From Micrococcales bacterium (GTDB lineage: Bacteria > Actinomycetota > Actinomycetes > Actinomycetales > Microbacteriaceae), in NCBI GenBank assembly GCA_017306245.1, contig JAFKIY010000001.1, positions 620,001 to 684,000 on the forward strand: a stretch of 64,000 nt of DNA, given 5' to 3'. The notes beneath the pieces are model-generated. The model was not told where the DNA came from. It did no database searches and was given only the letters and a program-made list of their open reading frames with translations. Both the position numbers and the translations under genes were made by a program. Positions 11,368 through 22,314 of the stretch are shown here, piece after piece. Positions within the stretch are counted from its first letter, which is position 1, and each line of letters opens with the position of its first letter.

Positions 11368-12975
11368 TCAGCCGCGCCGGCCAGCGAGGGAAAGCACCGT
11401 CGCGAGCCCCTGGGCCGGGTCGGTGAGGTTCAAGGTCAGCACGGGCCGCCCGTGCTGTGCCAGCACCGTTGCATCGCCCTGCGCCTGCGCGCGGATCAGC
11501 TCGCCGAACGTGAACGGGCGGTCGGGAATGGGAATATCGCGGCTTTCCTCGGCGGTGATCTGCAGGAATACCCCCACAGCGGGCCCGCCCTTGTGGAACT
11601 GCCCCGTCGAGTGCAGGAATCGCGGGCCCCAGCCGAACGTGGCTGGACGGTCTATCCGCGCGGCGAGGAGGTCCCGCAAGTTCACCGCTTCGGCAAGGTG
11701 CACGCGGTCGAGATAGCACTGGATGCTCAGGTAGCCGTCGTCGGGGAGGGCGGCGAGCAGCGCATTGATGGCCCCGTCGAGGGTTCCGCCGGCGGTGAGT
11801 GCAGAGTCCGTCGCGCGCACCTCGACACCGGACTCCACGAACGCGGCGGGTGCTGGTTTCGGGCGGGAATCGAGCAGTCCGCGCGTCGCTTCCTTCGCGG
11901 ATTCGACGTCCGGCTGGTCGAACGGGTCGATGCCGAGCAGCCGCCCGGCGACGGCGATCGCGGTTTCCCACACCAGGATTTGGGCGCCCAGAGTGCCGCT
12001 GATCTCGATTTCCCCCGGTTCCACTTCTTCCGTGGCGCGCGCGCTTTCCACGAGGCGGACAATTTGGAGGTCGGGAAGGTTTTTGGAAAGTTCGGGGGAG
12101 TCGGGGTCGAGGACGACCGGGAGGATGCCCTTGCCGAGCTTCCCCGTCGACTCTGCGATCAATTGCTCCGCCCAGTCGGCGAAACCGAGGATGTAGGTGC
12201 CGTCGGCGACGATTCCGAGCTTGTCGCGCAGCGGGCGGGTTCCGGCGATCGCGGCTCCGAGGATGAGCGCCGGGTTCTCGGGGTGGTCCACCGCGATGCG
12301 GCCGGCAACGGACGAGGCTTCGTCCAGGAGCGCGGCGATATCCACGCCGGCAAGCCCGGACGGCACGAGGCCGAACGCGGTGAGCGCCGAATACCGCCCG
12401 CCGACGTTGGGGTCGGCGTTGAACACGCGGTACCCGTCCGCGCGCGCCGATTCGTCCAGAGGCGAGCCGGGGTCGGTCACGACGATGATGCGATCGGTCG
12501 GGTCTATGCCCGCGTCGCGGAATGCCTTCTCGAAGACGCGCTTGTGGCTGTCCGTTTCGACTGTGGAGCCGGACTTGGACGAGATCACCACGGCCGTTGT
12601 CGCGATCCGGTCGCGCAGCGCCGCGCCGATCTGGCCTGGGGACGTCGTATCGAGGATCGTGAGGTCGACGCCCGCGGTGCGCGTGATGACTTCCGGTGCG
12701 AGGGACGAACCGCCCATTCCGCCGAGCACGACGTGGTTGACGCCCTCCTTCCGGAGTTTGTCGCGCAGGGCGAGGATGTCCGGAACAAGCGGCTCGGAGA
12801 TCACGACGGCTTCCGTCCAGCCGAGCCGACGCGCGGCTTCCTCCTCTGCGGACGACCCCCACAGCGTCGGATCCTGGCCGGCGATGCGGGATGCGACCAG
12901 ATCGGACACGAGCTGGGGAACCACCCGCTCGACCGCCGAAAGGGCCGGGCCGCTCACCGTGATGTCGAAGCTCAC
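11368..12975 (-). CDS. pgi: Glucose-6-phosphate isomerase
   Basis: Interconverts glucose 6-phosphate and fructose 6-phosphate, linking glycolysis to the pentose phosphate pathway. The 535-residue protein has the tandem SIS fold: [13 protein letters not shown] near residue 82, the phosphate-binding [14 protein letters not shown] near residue 130, and [19 protein letters not shown] further on. It starts at GTG 12975, overlapping the tal stop as GTGA. Its insertion between tal and zwf is common in Microbacteriaceae and allows carbon to cycle back from fructose 6-phosphate. Confidence 0.97.
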   Translation of the reverse strand: MSFDITVSGPALSAVERVVPQLVSDLVASRIAGQDPTLWGSSAEEEAARRLGWTEAVVISEPLVPDILALRDKLRKEGVNHVVLGGMGGSSLAPEVITRTAGVDLTILDTTSPGQIGAALRDRIATTAVVISSKSGSTVETDSHKRVFEKAFRDAGIDPTDRIIVVTDPGSPLDESARADGYRVFNADPNVGGRYSALTAFGLVPSGLAGVDIAALLDEASSVAGRIAVDHPENPALILGAAIAGTRPLRDKLGIVADGTYILGFADWAEQLIAESTGKLGKGILPVVLDPDSPELSKNLPDLQIVRLVESARATEEVEPGEIEISGTLGAQILVWETAIAVAGRLLGIDPFDQPDVESAKEATRGLLDSRPKPAPAAFVESGVEVRATDSALTAGGTLDGAINALLAALPDDGYLSIQCYLDRVHLAEAVNLRDLLAARIDRPATFGWGPRFLHSTGQFHKGGPAVGVFLQITAEESRDIPIPDRPFTFGELIRAQAQGDATVLAQHGRPVLTLNLTDPAQGLATVLSLAGRRG

Positions 12976-14102
12976 GATCCCGCTTTCCCGCCTGCCGCCG
13001 CGAGGGCGGCGGACACGGTGTCCAGCAGTTCGTTCCAGGAGACCGTGAACTTTTCGATGCCCTCCTTTTCCAGGAGGCCGGTCACCTCGTCGTAGGAAAT
13101 GCCGAGCGCCGCGATCTCATCGAGCACGGCATTGGCATCCCCATAATTGCCAGTGACCGTGTCGCCGCGGATCACGCCGTGATCGAACGTCGCTTCCATG
13201 GTTTTCTGCGGCATCGTGTTGACGACATCCGGCGCGACGAGTTCTTCGACATAGAGGGTGTCCCTGAACGCAGGATCCTTCACTCCCGTGGAAGCCCACA
13301 GCGGCCGTTGCACGTTTGCTCCCGCCGCGAGAAGACCCTTGGCGCGCTCGCTCGCGAATGCCTGCTCGAACACCTGGTAGGCGAGGCGGGCATTGGCGAT
13401 TCCTGCCTTGCCCTTGAGCGCAAGAGCCTGCGGCGTGCCGATCTTCTCCAGGCGCTTGTCGACCTCGGTGTCCACTCTCGACACGAAGAAGGACGCGACG
13501 GAGCGGATCTTCGAAATGTCCAGACCCGCCGACTTCGCCTTCTCGATGCCGGCGAGATACGCGTTGATGACCTCGCGGTGGCGCTCCAGGCTGAAAATGA
13601 GGGTGACGTTGACGCTGATGCCGAGCGCGGTGAGCTCGGTGATCGCCTCAAGTCCTTCGACGGTCGCCGGAACCTTGATCATCGCGTTCGGCCGGTCGAC
13701 CGTGGCCCACAGCAGCTTGCCTTCGGCGATGGTCCCCTTGGTGTCGTGTGCGAGCGCCGGTTCCACCTCGATCGACACACGGCCGTCGTGGCCGTCGGAT
13801 GCGTCGAACAGGGGGCGGAAAATGTCGCAGCCTCGCGCGACGTCATGCGTCGTGATGTCCACGACCGCGTCGCTCACGCTCGTGTTCTTCGCAGCGAGCT
13901 GCGCTACCTGCTCGTCGTAGTCGTCGCCTTTCGCGAGCGCGTTCGCGAAGATGGTCGGGTTCGTGGTGACTCCGACGACGTGCCGGTCTTCGATGAGCTG
14001 TTTCAAACCGCCGGAGACGATGCGTTCGCGCGACAGGTCGTCGAGCCACACGCTCACCCCCGCGGCGGAGAGTTCGGCTAGTGGGCTGGTGTTGTCGGTC
14101 AT
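12972..14102 (-). CDS. tal: Transaldolase
   Basis: Transfers a dihydroxyacetone unit between sugar phosphates in the non-oxidative pentose phosphate pathway. With the ATG at 14102 it has 376 residues, the size of the long actinobacterial (TalB-like class with insert) type. The Schiff-base lysine is K143 in [21 protein letters not shown] near residue 47 and the [11 protein letters not shown] strand are also present. The start gives an ATGA overlap with tkt; the frame extends 91 codons up but only across the tkt coding region. Confidence 0.97.
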   Translation of the reverse strand: MTDNTSPLAELSAAGVSVWLDDLSRERIVSGGLKQLIEDRHVVGVTTNPTIFANALAKGDDYDEQVAQLAAKNTSVSDAVVDITTHDVARGCDIFRPLFDASDGHDGRVSIEVEPALAHDTKGTIAEGKLLWATVDRPNAMIKVPATVEGLEAITELTALGISVNVTLIFSLERHREVINAYLAGIEKAKSAGLDISKIRSVASFFVSRVDTEVDKRLEKIGTPQALALKGKAGIANARLAYQVFEQAFASERAKGLLAAGANVQRPLWASTGVKDPAFRDTLYVEELVAPDVVNTMPQKTMEATFDHGVIRGDTVTGNYGDANAVLDEIAALGISYDEVTGLLEKEGIEKFTVSWNELLDTVSAALAAAGGKAGS

Positions 14103-16219
14103 GGTGTCTTCTTTCTGGCTCCCTGGCCTTGCGCGGCGAGGGAATCCTTTGCTGCCTGGACGAGGTGTTCGCTCGTCAGGCCAAACTCGCGGTAGAGGGT
14201 TTCGTAGTCGGCGGAGGCGCCGTAGTGTTCGATGGAGACGCTGCGGCCGCGATCGCCGACGACTCCCCGCCAGCACATCGCGATTCCGGCTTCCATTGAC
14301 GCGCGCGCCGTGATCGCCGCCGGGAGCACCGATTCCCGATATTCGGCATCCTGCTCGGCGAACCATTCGAGGCACGGTGCGGAAACCACGCGTGCCTTTA
14401 TTCCCTCCGCAGCGAGCTGGGTCCGCGCTTCGAGCGCGAACTGCACTTCGGATCCGGTGGCAATCAGGATCACGTCCGGGGTTCCGCCCGGCGCTTCGGC
14501 GAGCACGTAGGCGCCCTTCGCGGTGTTCGCGGCCGAGGCGAGCGAGTCGCCGGACGCTTCGCCGCTTCCCCGTTCGAAGACGGGCAGATTCTGGCGGCTG
14601 AGCGCGATGCCCGCCGGACCCTTCCTGCGTTCCAGCATCTCAAGCCACGCATAGGCGGTCTCGTTCGCATCCGCAGGGCGCACGACGTCGAATCCGGGGA
14701 TCGCCCGCAGCGCTGTGAGGTGCTCGATCGGCTGGTGGGTCGGTCCGTCCGCTCCCAGCGCGACGGAGTCGTGGGTCCACACGTAGATGGACGGGATCTG
14801 CATGAGCGCGGCGAGCCGCACGGCCGGTCGCATGTAGTCGCTGAAAATCAGGAACGTTCCGCCGAATGCCCTCGTCGGGCCGTGCAGCACGATCCCGTTG
14901 AGGATGGCGCCCATGGCGTGTTCGCGGATTCCGAAGTGCAGGATCCGCCCTTCCGGATCTCCGGCCCACTCGTGTGTGGAGTGTTCGGTCGGCACGAAGG
15001 ACTTCGCCGACTCGATCGTGGTGTTGTTGGACTCGGCGAGGTCCGCGGAGCCGCCCCAGAGTTCCGGCATGAGCGGCGCGATGGCATTGATGACTTTGCC
15101 GGATGCCGCGCGGGTTGAGATGTCCTTTCCCGCCGGGAAGGAGGGCAGCGCCGCCTCGAGGCCCTCCGGGACCGCGCCGCTCTCGAGCCGATCGAGGAGC
15201 GCCTTCCGATCCGGGTTCGCGGACGCCCAGGCGTCGAAACCCTTTTGCCACTCCGCGCGGGCAGCCTTGCCGCGGTCGATCGCCTTCCTCGTGTGGGCGA
15301 TCACCTCCGGTTCGACGACGAAATGCTTCTCCGGATCGAAATTCAGGACTTTCTTCACGGCCGCGAGCTCGTCGGCGCCGAGCGCCGAGCCGTGGATCTT
15401 GCCGGAATCCTGCTTGGTGGGGGATGGCCACCCGATGATGGTGCGCAGCACGATCATGGACGGGCGATCCGTCTCACCCTTGGCCGCCTCGATCGCATCA
15501 GCGAGCGCCTGGACGTCTTCGACGTACCTGCCGGTCTTCTTCCAGTCCACGACCTGAACGTGCCAGTGGTACGCCTCGTAGCGGGCGGCGACATCCTCGG
15601 TGAACGCGATGTCGGTGTCGCCTTCGATGGAAATCTGGTTGTCGTCGTAGATCACGATCAGGTTGCCGAGTTTTTGGTGGCCCGCCAGCGACGATGCCTC
15701 GCTCGACACGCCCTCCTGAAGATCCCCGTCGCTCGCGATCACGTAGACGTAGTGGTCGAACGGACTCGAGCCTTCCGGGGCGTCCGGGTCGAACAGGCCG
15801 CGTTCGTACCGGGCGGCGTAGGCGAATCCGACGGCGGAGGAAATCCCCTGGCCGAGCGGACCGGTGGTGATTTCGATGCCGTCGGTGTGCCCGTACTCCG
15901 GATGGCCGGGCGTCTTCGAACCCCACGTGCGAAGCGCCTCGATGTCCTCGAGCTCAAGCCCGTAGCCGCCGAAGTACAACTGCACATACTGGGTGAGGGA
16001 GGTGTGCCCGGGGGAGAGGATGAACCGGTCCCGCCCAAGCCAGGCGCTGTCCGCGGGGTCCCGGCGCATGATCTTCTGGAAGAGCAGATAAGCGGCGGGC
16101 GCAAGGCTCATCGCCGTGCCCGGATGGCCGTTCCCGACCTTCTCCACCGCGTCAGCGGCAAGCACTCTCGCGGTGTCGACCGCCCGGTCGTCGATGGGTT
16201 CCCAGTCCAGTTTCGCCAT
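14099..16219 (-). CDS. tkt: Transketolase
   Basis: Thiamine diphosphate enzyme moving two-carbon units between sugar phosphates. It has 706 residues. Visible are [15 protein letters not shown] (28-42), [15 protein letters not shown], the ThDP-binding region ([14 protein letters not shown] to IVIYDDN) and the pyrimidine-domain [16 protein letters not shown] chose the ATG at 16219 because homology begins there; GTG 16252 adds eleven unconserved residues. It is the first gene of the six-gene operon running to pgl. TATACT on the minus strand at 16347-16342 could be a -10 box with a leader of about 115 bases. Confidence 0.97.
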   Translation of the reverse strand: MAKLDWEPIDDRAVDTARVLAADAVEKVGNGHPGTAMSLAPAAYLLFQKIMRRDPADSAWLGRDRFILSPGHTSLTQYVQLYFGGYGLELEDIEALRTWGSKTPGHPEYGHTDGIEITTGPLGQGISSAVGFAYAARYERGLFDPDAPEGSSPFDHYVYVIASDGDLQEGVSSEASSLAGHQKLGNLIVIYDDNQISIEGDTDIAFTEDVAARYEAYHWHVQVVDWKKTGRYVEDVQALADAIEAAKGETDRPSMIVLRTIIGWPSPTKQDSGKIHGSALGADELAAVKKVLNFDPEKHFVVEPEVIAHTRKAIDRGKAARAEWQKGFDAWASANPDRKALLDRLESGAVPEGLEAALPSFPAGKDISTRAASGKVINAIAPLMPELWGGSADLAESNNTTIESAKSFVPTEHSTHEWAGDPEGRILHFGIREHAMGAILNGIVLHGPTRAFGGTFLIFSDYMRPAVRLAALMQIPSIYVWTHDSVALGADGPTHQPIEHLTALRAIPGFDVVRPADANETAYAWLEMLERRKGPAGIALSRQNLPVFERGSGEASGDSLASAANTAKGAYVLAEAPGGTPDVILIATGSEVQFALEARTQLAAEGIKARVVSAPCLEWFAEQDAEYRESVLPAAITARASMEAGIAMCWRGVVGDRGRSVSIEHYGASADYETLYREFGLTSEHLVQAAKDSLAAQGQGARKKTP

Positions 16220-16435
16220 GGTGAATCGATGACCTCTCTTACCGTTGTGCACGACCGAGTCGGGTCGCTGACCTGTTACGGATGGCCCGCCCTGACTTCA
16301 TCGGCACTGCCGGATCGGAACCCGGTTGGCAAGCAATTTCCAGTATAGGCAACCTGCGTGGGCATCGTCGGTGAGCGGGAGCACGGGTCGCCTAGACTCG
16401 TTCTGCCGGAGGATTTCGGCTGCGAAAGAGGAGCG
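16220..16435. promoter_or_regulatory. Divergent tkt / ctaB promoter region
   Basis: The 216-base gap holds outward promoters. TAGACT at 16393-16398 (+) is a likely -10 for ctaB, giving a leader of about 30 bases with AAAGAGGAG before the ATG. TATACT at 16347-16342 (-) is a possible -10 for tkt. Neither has a clear -35 at 17 bases. No open frame or convincing dyad is present. Confidence 0.4.
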
Positions 16436-17356
16436 ATGGACACGGCAGTAACGACACCTCACCCACACACGCGGATCGGCGCGGCGGCCAAAGCACGCGC
16501 GTACCTTCAACTCACGAAGCCGCGCATCATCGAGTTGCTGCTGATCACCACGATCCCCGTCATGTTCCTCGCGGCGAGGGGTATCCCCAGCCTGTGGCTC
16601 GTGCTCGCCACTCTCGTGGGCGGGGCACTGAGCGCCGGATCGGCCGGAGCGTTCAATTGTTACATCGACCGCGACATCGACCGGGTCATGCGGCGAACTC
16701 GCGGCCGGCCGCTCGTGACCGGTGAGCTTACCGACCGCGAGGCGCTCGTGTTCGCGTGGGTGCTCGCGGTTGTTTCCACGCTGTGGCTCGGACTGCTCGT
16801 GAACTGGGTGGCGGCCGGGCTCGCGGCCGCCGGACACGTGTTCTACGTCGTCGTGTACTCTCTCTGGCTCAAGCGCCGCACCTCGCAGAACATCATTTGG
16901 GGTGGTGCCGCCGGCTGCGTTCCTGTCCTCGTGGGCTGGGCGGCGGTCACCGGCACTCTGGACTGGGCCCCGGTCATCCTGTTCGGCGTCGTGTTCCTGT
17001 GGACGCCGCCCCACTACTGGCCGCTGTCCATGCGGTACCGCGAGGACTACCAGGCGGCAAATGTTCCGATGCTGGCCGTCGTGAGGGGCAGGACGCAAGT
17101 GGGACTCCAGGTCATCCTGTACGCCTGGGCGACCGTGGCGTGCTCGCTTCTCCTCATTCCCGTCGCCCAGATGGGGCTGCTGTACACGAGCGTGGCCGTG
17201 CTTTCCGGAGGGTGGTTCATCGTCGAGGCGCACCGCCTCTACTCGAAAGTCATCCGGCACAGGGAGGGGGCGCCGATGCGCGTGTTCCACGCGTCGATCA
17301 CGTACCTGACGCTCGTGTTCGTGGCCGTCGGGATTGACCCGCTCCTGCCGTTCTGA
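16436..17356 (+). CDS. ctaB: Haem O synthase (protohaem IX farnesyltransferase)
   Basis: Integral membrane prenyltransferase that adds farnesyl to haem B to make haem O for cytochrome oxidase. The 306-residue protein of the UbiA superfamily has about nine hydrophobic segments and the metal-diphosphate motif [15 protein letters not shown] (N-x3-D-x3-D) near residue 75, followed by the second conserved loop [12 protein letters not shown]. The ATG at 16436 follows AAAGAGGAG. It is also named cyoE or cox10. It faces ctaA, the next enzyme of the same pathway, with only one base between the two stop codons. Confidence 0.97.
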   Translation: MDTAVTTPHPHTRIGAAAKARAYLQLTKPRIIELLLITTIPVMFLAARGIPSLWLVLATLVGGALSAGSAGAFNCYIDRDIDRVMRRTRGRPLVTGELTDREALVFAWVLAVVSTLWLGLLVNWVAAGLAAAGHVFYVVVYSLWLKRRTSQNIIWGGAAGCVPVLVGWAAVTGTLDWAPVILFGVVFLWTPPHYWPLSMRYREDYQAANVPMLAVVRGRTQVGLQVILYAWATVACSLLLIPVAQMGLLYTSVAVLSGGWFIVEAHRLYSKVIRHREGAPMRVFHASITYLTLVFVAVGIDPLLPF

Positions 17357-17357
17357 G

Positions 17358-18254
17358 CTAACTGCCGCTGACGGAGCGCGGCCGCACCGTCGAGAGAACC
17401 ACCGCCGTCATGGCGGCAAGGAGCAGGCACGCGAGCACCATGTGCACGCCGACCGCAAGCGCGGGAAGACCATTGCGCGACTGGTACAGCCCGACGGCGA
17501 TTTGCAGGAACTCGATCCCGAGCAGCCACAGGGCGAAGTATCGCGTCGACACGTGCCCGCCGCGCCAGGCGACCAGCAGCAGGAGGGCGGTCAGACCGAA
17601 CACCGCGTACGCGGGCCAGGCGTGCAGGTGTTCCATGACGGCGGTGTCGAAGCCGTTCCGCGGGGTGTCGACGTCGCCCGCATGCGGTCCCGAGCCGGTC
17701 GTGAGCACCCCCATGACAACCGTGACGACGGCCATCGCGGCCGCAGCCCACGCGAGCGGGCGCACCCAGCCGGCGAGTGGCGGAATCCGCTGGGCGGGCA
17801 GGTGGACGAACCACACGAGCGCGGCGGCGAGAACGACCATGGCTGCGGAAATCACGAAATGGAGGCCCACAATGTAGGACTCGAGGCTCGAGAGTACCGT
17901 GATGCCGCCGATCCCGGCCTGCACGAGCACGAGAATTCCGAGCGAGAAGCTCAGCCAGAACAATTCCGGCCGGGACGTGCGAACCCGGATGAGCAGCAGA
18001 AACGTGATGAGTGCGACGAGGGCGACGACGCCGCTCATCATCCGGTTCGAGAACTCCACGAGCGCGTGGAACCCGAGTTCGGGCGTGGGAATGAGGGAGC
18101 CGGGCGTGCACTGCGGCCAGGTCGGGCAGCCCAGCCCCGATGCGGTCAGGCGCACCGAACCGCCCGTCCCGACGATGATGAGTTCCGTGACGAGCGACGC
18201 CCAGGCGAACGCGCGTGTCCCGGTAGCCAGCCGTGTCTCCCTGATCACCGTCAT
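17358..18254 (-). CDS. ctaA: Haem A synthase (COX15/CtaA family)
   Basis: Membrane enzyme converting haem O to haem A, working directly after CtaB. About eight hydrophobic segments are seen, with conserved histidines placed in helices (GFHALVEFSNR, GLHFVISAAM, EHLHAWPAYAVFG, GVHMVLACLL) as haem ligands, and a CPTWPQC pair of cysteines in the first outer loop, which is typical of the actinobacterial type. I prefer the ATG at 18254 (298 residues); GTG at 18281 would add nine residues. It converges on ctaB. Confidence 0.94.
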   Translation of the reverse strand: MTVIRETRLATGTRAFAWASLVTELIIVGTGGSVRLTASGLGCPTWPQCTPGSLIPTPELGFHALVEFSNRMMSGVVALVALITFLLLIRVRTSRPELFWLSFSLGILVLVQAGIGGITVLSSLESYIVGLHFVISAAMVVLAAALVWFVHLPAQRIPPLAGWVRPLAWAAAAMAVVTVVMGVLTTGSGPHAGDVDTPRNGFDTAVMEHLHAWPAYAVFGLTALLLLVAWRGGHVSTRYFALWLLGIEFLQIAVGLYQSRNGLPALAVGVHMVLACLLLAAMTAVVLSTVRPRSVSGS

Positions 18255-18360
18255 GTGCTCCCGCCGTTGATATCCGTCCACGCGCAGCGCCCTGACCTAG
18301 CTTTCCGGCCCCGGCCCTGTAGAATCGAATCATCGAGGGCGAGTGGCCGGAAGTCTTCCC

Positions 18361-18388
18361 GCACACGTGTGCCCGGCAAGGATGCCGG
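18361..18388. promoter_or_regulatory. Dyad-rich region upstream of sufB
   Basis: In the 277-base ctaA-sufB gap, a perfect 12-base palindrome GCACACGTGTGC (18361-18372) is followed at once by a hairpin, CCGGCA-AGGA-TGCCGG (18373-18388). A smaller dyad ATTCC-GCAG-GGAAT lies nearer sufB. TAGAAT at 18320-18325 and TACCGT at 18437-18442 are possible -10 boxes on the plus strand. No gene is seen in the gap; in particular there is no sufR. The dyads are candidate binding sites for a regulator encoded elsewhere. Confidence 0.35.
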
Positions 18389-18531
18389 AGTCTTCGCCCA
18401 GTCTAAGCAGGCGACGCAGTCGTCCTGCACACGAGATACCGTGGTAAACATCCGAATTCCGCAGGGAATGACGTGGAGTCGGCGCGGGTTGGATGAGTCA
18501 AGAGATCACTGCAGTTGCGGAGAGGTGGAAC

Positions 18532-19950
18532 ATGTCAGACGTACTGATCAACCGACCTGAACTGGAGAACCTCGGCGTCTATGAATTCGGCTGGGCCGAT
18601 TCGGATGTCGCGGGGGCGAGCGCCCGACGCGGAATAGACGACGAAGTCGTCACCGACATTTCGCGGCTCAAGGGCGAGCCGGAGTGGATGCTGAAGAACC
18701 GCCTCAAGGGTTTGAGCATGTTCCAGAAGAAGCCCATGCCGTCCTGGGGGGCGGACCTTTCCGGCATCGACTTCGACAACATCAAGTACTTCGTCCGCTC
18801 CACGGAAAAGCAGGCGCAGACGTGGGAAGACCTGCCGCAGGAAATCAAGGACACCTACGAGAAACTCGGCATTCCGGAGGCGGAGCGGTCGCGCCTCGTC
18901 GCCGGCGTCACCGCGCAGTACGAGTCCGAGGTCGTGTACCACCAGATCCGCGAGGACCTGACCGCCCAGGGCGTCATCTTCACGGACACGGACACCGCGC
19001 TGCGCGAACACCCGGAGTTCTTCGAAGAATACTTCGGCACGATCATCCCGGCCGGCGACAACAAGTTCGCCGCCCTCAACACGGCCGCCTGGTCCGGCGG
19101 TTCCTTCGTGTACGTTCCGCCCGGAGTGCACGTGGAGATTCCGTTGCAGGCATACTTCCGGATCAATACCGAAAACATGGGCCAGTTCGAGCGCACCCTG
19201 ATCATTGCGGACGAGGGCAGCTACGTGCACTACATCGAAGGGTGCACTGCTCCGATCTACACGACGGACTCTCTGCACTCCGCGGTCGTCGAAATCGTCG
19301 TGAAGAAGAATGCCCGCGTGCGGTACACGACGATCCAGAACTGGTCGAACAACGTGTACAACCTCGTCACGAAGCGCGCGATCGCCCACGAGGGCGCCAC
19401 GATGGAGTGGGTCGACGGCAACATCGGCTCGAAGGTCACCATGAAGTACCCGTCGATCTACCTGGTCGGGGAGCACGCGAAGGGCGAGACGCTGTCGGTG
19501 GCCTTCGCCGGGCCCGGGCAGCATCAGGACGCCGGCGCGAAGATGATCCACATGGCGCCCCACACGCAGTCCTCCATCGTGTCCAAGTCCATTGCGCGCG
19601 GAGGCGGGCGTTCCGGATACCGGGGCGAAGTGCGGGTGGCCGAAGGTGCGCACCACTCCGCCAACTCGGTCATGTGCGACGCGTTGCTCGTCGATACGAT
19701 TTCGCGCTCCGACACCTATCCGACGGTCGATATCCGCGAGGACGACGTGCAGATGGCGCACGAGGCGACGGTGTCCCGGGTGAGCGCCGAACAGTTGTTT
19801 TACCTCATGTCCCGGGGGATGACGGAGACGGAAGCGATGGCGATGATCGTGCGCGGCTTCATCGAACCGATCGCCCGCGAACTGCCCATGGAGTACGCCA
19901 TGGAACTGAACAAGCTCATCGAGATGAGCATGGAAGGATCCGTCGGCTAA
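18532..19950 (+). CDS. sufB: Fe-S cluster assembly scaffold SufB
   Basis: Scaffold subunit of the SufBCD complex on which Fe-S clusters are built. It has 472 residues. The beta-helix core is clear ([31 protein letters not shown], with the family cysteine in [34 protein letters not shown]). No intein is present, unlike in some mycobacterial SufB. The ATG at 18532 follows the strong GGAGAGGTGG; the in-frame ATG 39 bases up lacks one. It is the first gene of a tight operon (sufD 2 bases later). Confidence 0.97.
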   Translation: MSDVLINRPELENLGVYEFGWADSDVAGASARRGIDDEVVTDISRLKGEPEWMLKNRLKGLSMFQKKPMPSWGADLSGIDFDNIKYFVRSTEKQAQTWEDLPQEIKDTYEKLGIPEAERSRLVAGVTAQYESEVVYHQIREDLTAQGVIFTDTDTALREHPEFFEEYFGTIIPAGDNKFAALNTAAWSGGSFVYVPPGVHVEIPLQAYFRINTENMGQFERTLIIADEGSYVHYIEGCTAPIYTTDSLHSAVVEIVVKKNARVRYTTIQNWSNNVYNLVTKRAIAHEGATMEWVDGNIGSKVTMKYPSIYLVGEHAKGETLSVAFAGPGQHQDAGAKMIHMAPHTQSSIVSKSIARGGGRSGYRGEVRVAEGAHHSANSVMCDALLVDTISRSDTYPTVDIREDDVQMAHEATVSRVSAEQLFYLMSRGMTETEAMAMIVRGFIEPIARELPMEYAMELNKLIEMSMEGSVG

Positions 19951-19952
19951 CG

Positions 19953-21203
19953 ATGTCACCCTCGTCGACCACTCCAGAAGTATCAATCCTGCGCCGACCA
20001 TCAGGCTCGGCAAAGCTCGACCACTCGAAACTGATGTCGAAACAGCACAGCGACGGCGGTTGGGGGCTCGTTCCCATTCAGAGCCGCGCCGGACGTTTCT
20101 CCTCTTTCGATGTCGCCGACTTCGAGCCGGTGAGCGGCTTCGAGGCGGAATGGAAGTACACGCCGGTCCGTGAGCTCGCGGCGTTGCTGGACGGAGCGCT
20201 CGATGGCGCCCGGTACGATGTCGCGATCGAACCCGGCGTGGGGGAGTCGCGCGGCATTTCGGTCGACTGGGTGGCGAGAACGGATCCTCGGATCGGCAGC
20301 GTCGGCAAGCCGGAAGAGCGCGGTTCGGCCAACGCGTGGACCGGATTCGACCATGCCCTCGCCGTCACGGTGTCCGGAAACGAGCGCGCGGAAGTGACGC
20401 TGTCCCGCACGAGTTTCGGCACCTCCGCCCGCGCCGCCCACCTGTTCATCGAGGCGCAGCCCGGCAGCAACGGCGTCGTCGTCGTGAACAACTCCGGGCA
20501 CGCGATGCTCAGTGAGAACGTGGAAATTTCCGTAGGCGCCGGCGCCCAGCTCACTGTGGTGAGCGTGCAGGAATGGGATCACGGCGCCACCCATCTCGCC
20601 ACCCACTTCGCCCGCCTGGGCAAGGACGCCAGGCTCCGGCACGTCGTCGTTTCGCTCGGCGGATCCATCGTCCGGGTCAACACGAACGCCCACCTTGCGG
20701 AGGAGGGAAGCGACGTCGAACTGTTCGGCGTCTACTTCGCGGACGCGGGCGAACACCTCGAACAGCGGACGTTCGTAAACCACGATGCTCCGCACTCGAA
20801 GTCCAGGGTCAGCTACCGCGGCGCGCTTCAGGGGGACAACGCGCGAGCGGTATGGATCGGCGATGTGCTCATCCGCCCCACCGCTCCGGGCACCGACAGC
20901 TACGAAGAAAACCGCAACCTGCTGCTCACGGAAGGCACGCGCGCGGATTCGGTGCCCAACCTGGAGATCGAAACCGGCGACATCGCCGGAGCGGGGCACG
21001 CGAGCGCGAGCGGCCGATTCGACGACGAGCAATTGTTCTACCTGCAATCGCGGGGGATCCCGGAAGCGGAGGCGCGCCGACTCGTCGTGCGCGGATTCCT
21101 CGCCTCGATCATCCAGCGAATCGGCGTCGAGGCGGTTCAGGCGCGACTTCAGGACGCCATCGAGGAGGAGCTGCTCGTCTCCGCGGAAGGTGCGGCATCG
21201 TGA
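19953..21203 (+). CDS. sufD: Fe-S cluster assembly protein SufD
   Basis: SufB paralogue in the SufBC2D complex, 416 residues. The N-terminal 35 residues are variable; homology begins at KQHSDGGWGLVPIQSR. The SufBD core includes FVNHDAPHSKSRVSYRGAL, with the conserved histidine in NHDAPHS, and the C-terminal DEQLFYLQSRGIPEAEA, echoing the SufB tail. The start ATG is two bases after the sufB stop; its own stop overlaps the next gene as GTGA. Confidence 0.96.
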   Translation: MSPSSTTPEVSILRRPSGSAKLDHSKLMSKQHSDGGWGLVPIQSRAGRFSSFDVADFEPVSGFEAEWKYTPVRELAALLDGALDGARYDVAIEPGVGESRGISVDWVARTDPRIGSVGKPEERGSANAWTGFDHALAVTVSGNERAEVTLSRTSFGTSARAAHLFIEAQPGSNGVVVVNNSGHAMLSENVEISVGAGAQLTVVSVQEWDHGATHLATHFARLGKDARLRHVVVSLGGSIVRVNTNAHLAEEGSDVELFGVYFADAGEHLEQRTFVNHDAPHSKSRVSYRGALQGDNARAVWIGDVLIRPTAPGTDSYEENRNLLLTEGTRADSVPNLEIETGDIAGAGHASASGRFDDEQLFYLQSRGIPEAEARRLVVRGFLASIIQRIGVEAVQARLQDAIEEELLVSAEGAAS

Positions 21204-21541
21204 GCGCGGTCAAGGTGTGCGCGGCATCCGAGGTGGAACTCTCCTCGGCCGTGCGTGTCGTGATCGACGACCAGCCCATCGCCCTCGTGAAGGATTCCGC
21301 GGGCGAAATCTTCGCGATCGGCGACACGTGCACGCACGGCGACATTTCGCTGTCGGAGGGTTTCGTCGAAGGCGACGTCATAGAGTGCTGGGCGCACGGA
21401 TCCCATTTCTCCCTGCGCACGGGCGAGGCGCTCACCCTCCCGGCATACGAGCCGGTGCCCGTGTTCACCGTGACCATCGTCGACGGCGATGTGTACATCG
21501 ACCCGACCCCGAGATATGACTACGAAAGAAAAGAAGCCTAA
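21200..21541 (+). CDS. Rieske [2Fe-2S] ferredoxin of the suf operon
   Basis: Small soluble Rieske-type ferredoxin of 113 residues. The cluster ligands are C-T-H in DTCTHGDISL and C-W-A-H in ECWAHGSHF, spaced as in bacterial non-haem iron oxygenase ferredoxins and nirD-like proteins. It starts at GTG 21200, overlapping sufD by 4 bases, and lies just before sufC, so it is part of the SUF operon. A role as electron donor or as a client for cluster assembly is likely but not proved. The same gene is found at this place in other Microbacteriaceae as I recall them. Confidence 0.92.
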   Translation: MSAVKVCAASEVELSSAVRVVIDDQPIALVKDSAGEIFAIGDTCTHGDISLSEGFVEGDVIECWAHGSHFSLRTGEALTLPAYEPVPVFTVTIVDGDVYIDPTPRYDYERKEA

Positions 21542-21545
21542 GACC

Positions 21546-22310
21546 ATGCCTGTACTGGAAATCAAGGACCTGCACGTGAGTGTGGAGACCGAACAAGGGA
21601 CGAAGCCCATTCTCAAGGGCGTGGATTTGACCATCCGGGAAGGCGAGACCCACGCCATCATGGGTCCGAACGGCTCGGGCAAGTCGACACTCGCGTACAC
21701 GATCGCGGGGCACCCGAAGTATCACGTGGAGAGCGGGACCGTCACGCTCGACGGCGAGGACCTCCTGGACATGACCGTGGATGCGCGCGCCCGTGCCGGG
21801 CTCTTTTTGGCCATGCAGTACCCGGTGGAAATCCCCGGGGTTACCGTCACCAACTTCCTGCGCACCGCGAAAACCGCCGTCGACGGGCACGCTCCCGCCA
21901 TCCGGGGCTGGATCAAGGACGTCAAGGCGTCGATGGCCAACCTGCGGATGGACTCCTCCTTCGCGGACCGCAATGTGAACGAAGGGTTCTCCGGCGGAGA
22001 GAAGAAGCGCCACGAGATCCTCCAACTCGAGCTGCTGAAACCGCGGTTCGCGATCCTCGACGAGACCGACTCCGGTCTGGACGTCGATGCGCTGCGAGTC
22101 GTTGCCGACGGGGTCAACCGCGCGAAGGAGGCCACGAACCTCGGAGTGCTCCTCATCACCCACTACACGCGGATCCTGCGGTACATCAGCCCTGACTTCG
22201 TCCACGTGATCGTCGACGGCCGGATCGCCGAGGAGGGCGGCTCGGAATTGGCCGACCGCCTGGAGGACGAAGGCTACGATCGCTATCTCGCTGCGGGAAA
22301 AGTAAACTAG
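21546..22310 (+). CDS. sufC: Fe-S cluster assembly ATPase SufC
   Basis: ABC-type ATPase powering the SufBCD scaffold. It has 254 residues, with Walker A GPNGSGKST near residue 39, the SufC-specific signature GFSGGEKKRHEI and Walker B FAILDETDSGLD. The ATG at 21546, 4 bases after the ferredoxin stop, begins MPVLEIKDLHV as in homologues; an ATG further up would overlap the ferredoxin gene. It is soluble, with no permease partner, which fits its non-transport role. Confidence 0.97.
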   Translation: MPVLEIKDLHVSVETEQGTKPILKGVDLTIREGETHAIMGPNGSGKSTLAYTIAGHPKYHVESGTVTLDGEDLLDMTVDARARAGLFLAMQYPVEIPGVTVTNFLRTAKTAVDGHAPAIRGWIKDVKASMANLRMDSSFADRNVNEGFSGGEKKRHEILQLELLKPRFAILDETDSGLDVDALRVVADGVNRAKEATNLGVLLITHYTRILRYISPDFVHVIVDGRIAEEGGSELADRLEDEGYDRYLAAGKVN

Positions 22311-22314
22311 AACC

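Noticed and set aside
8206..13095. Long plus-strand open frames (up to 709 codons) across pgl, opcA, zwf, pgi and tal
   Set aside because: They are antisense to a complete, well-conserved minus-strand operon and show no protein family features.
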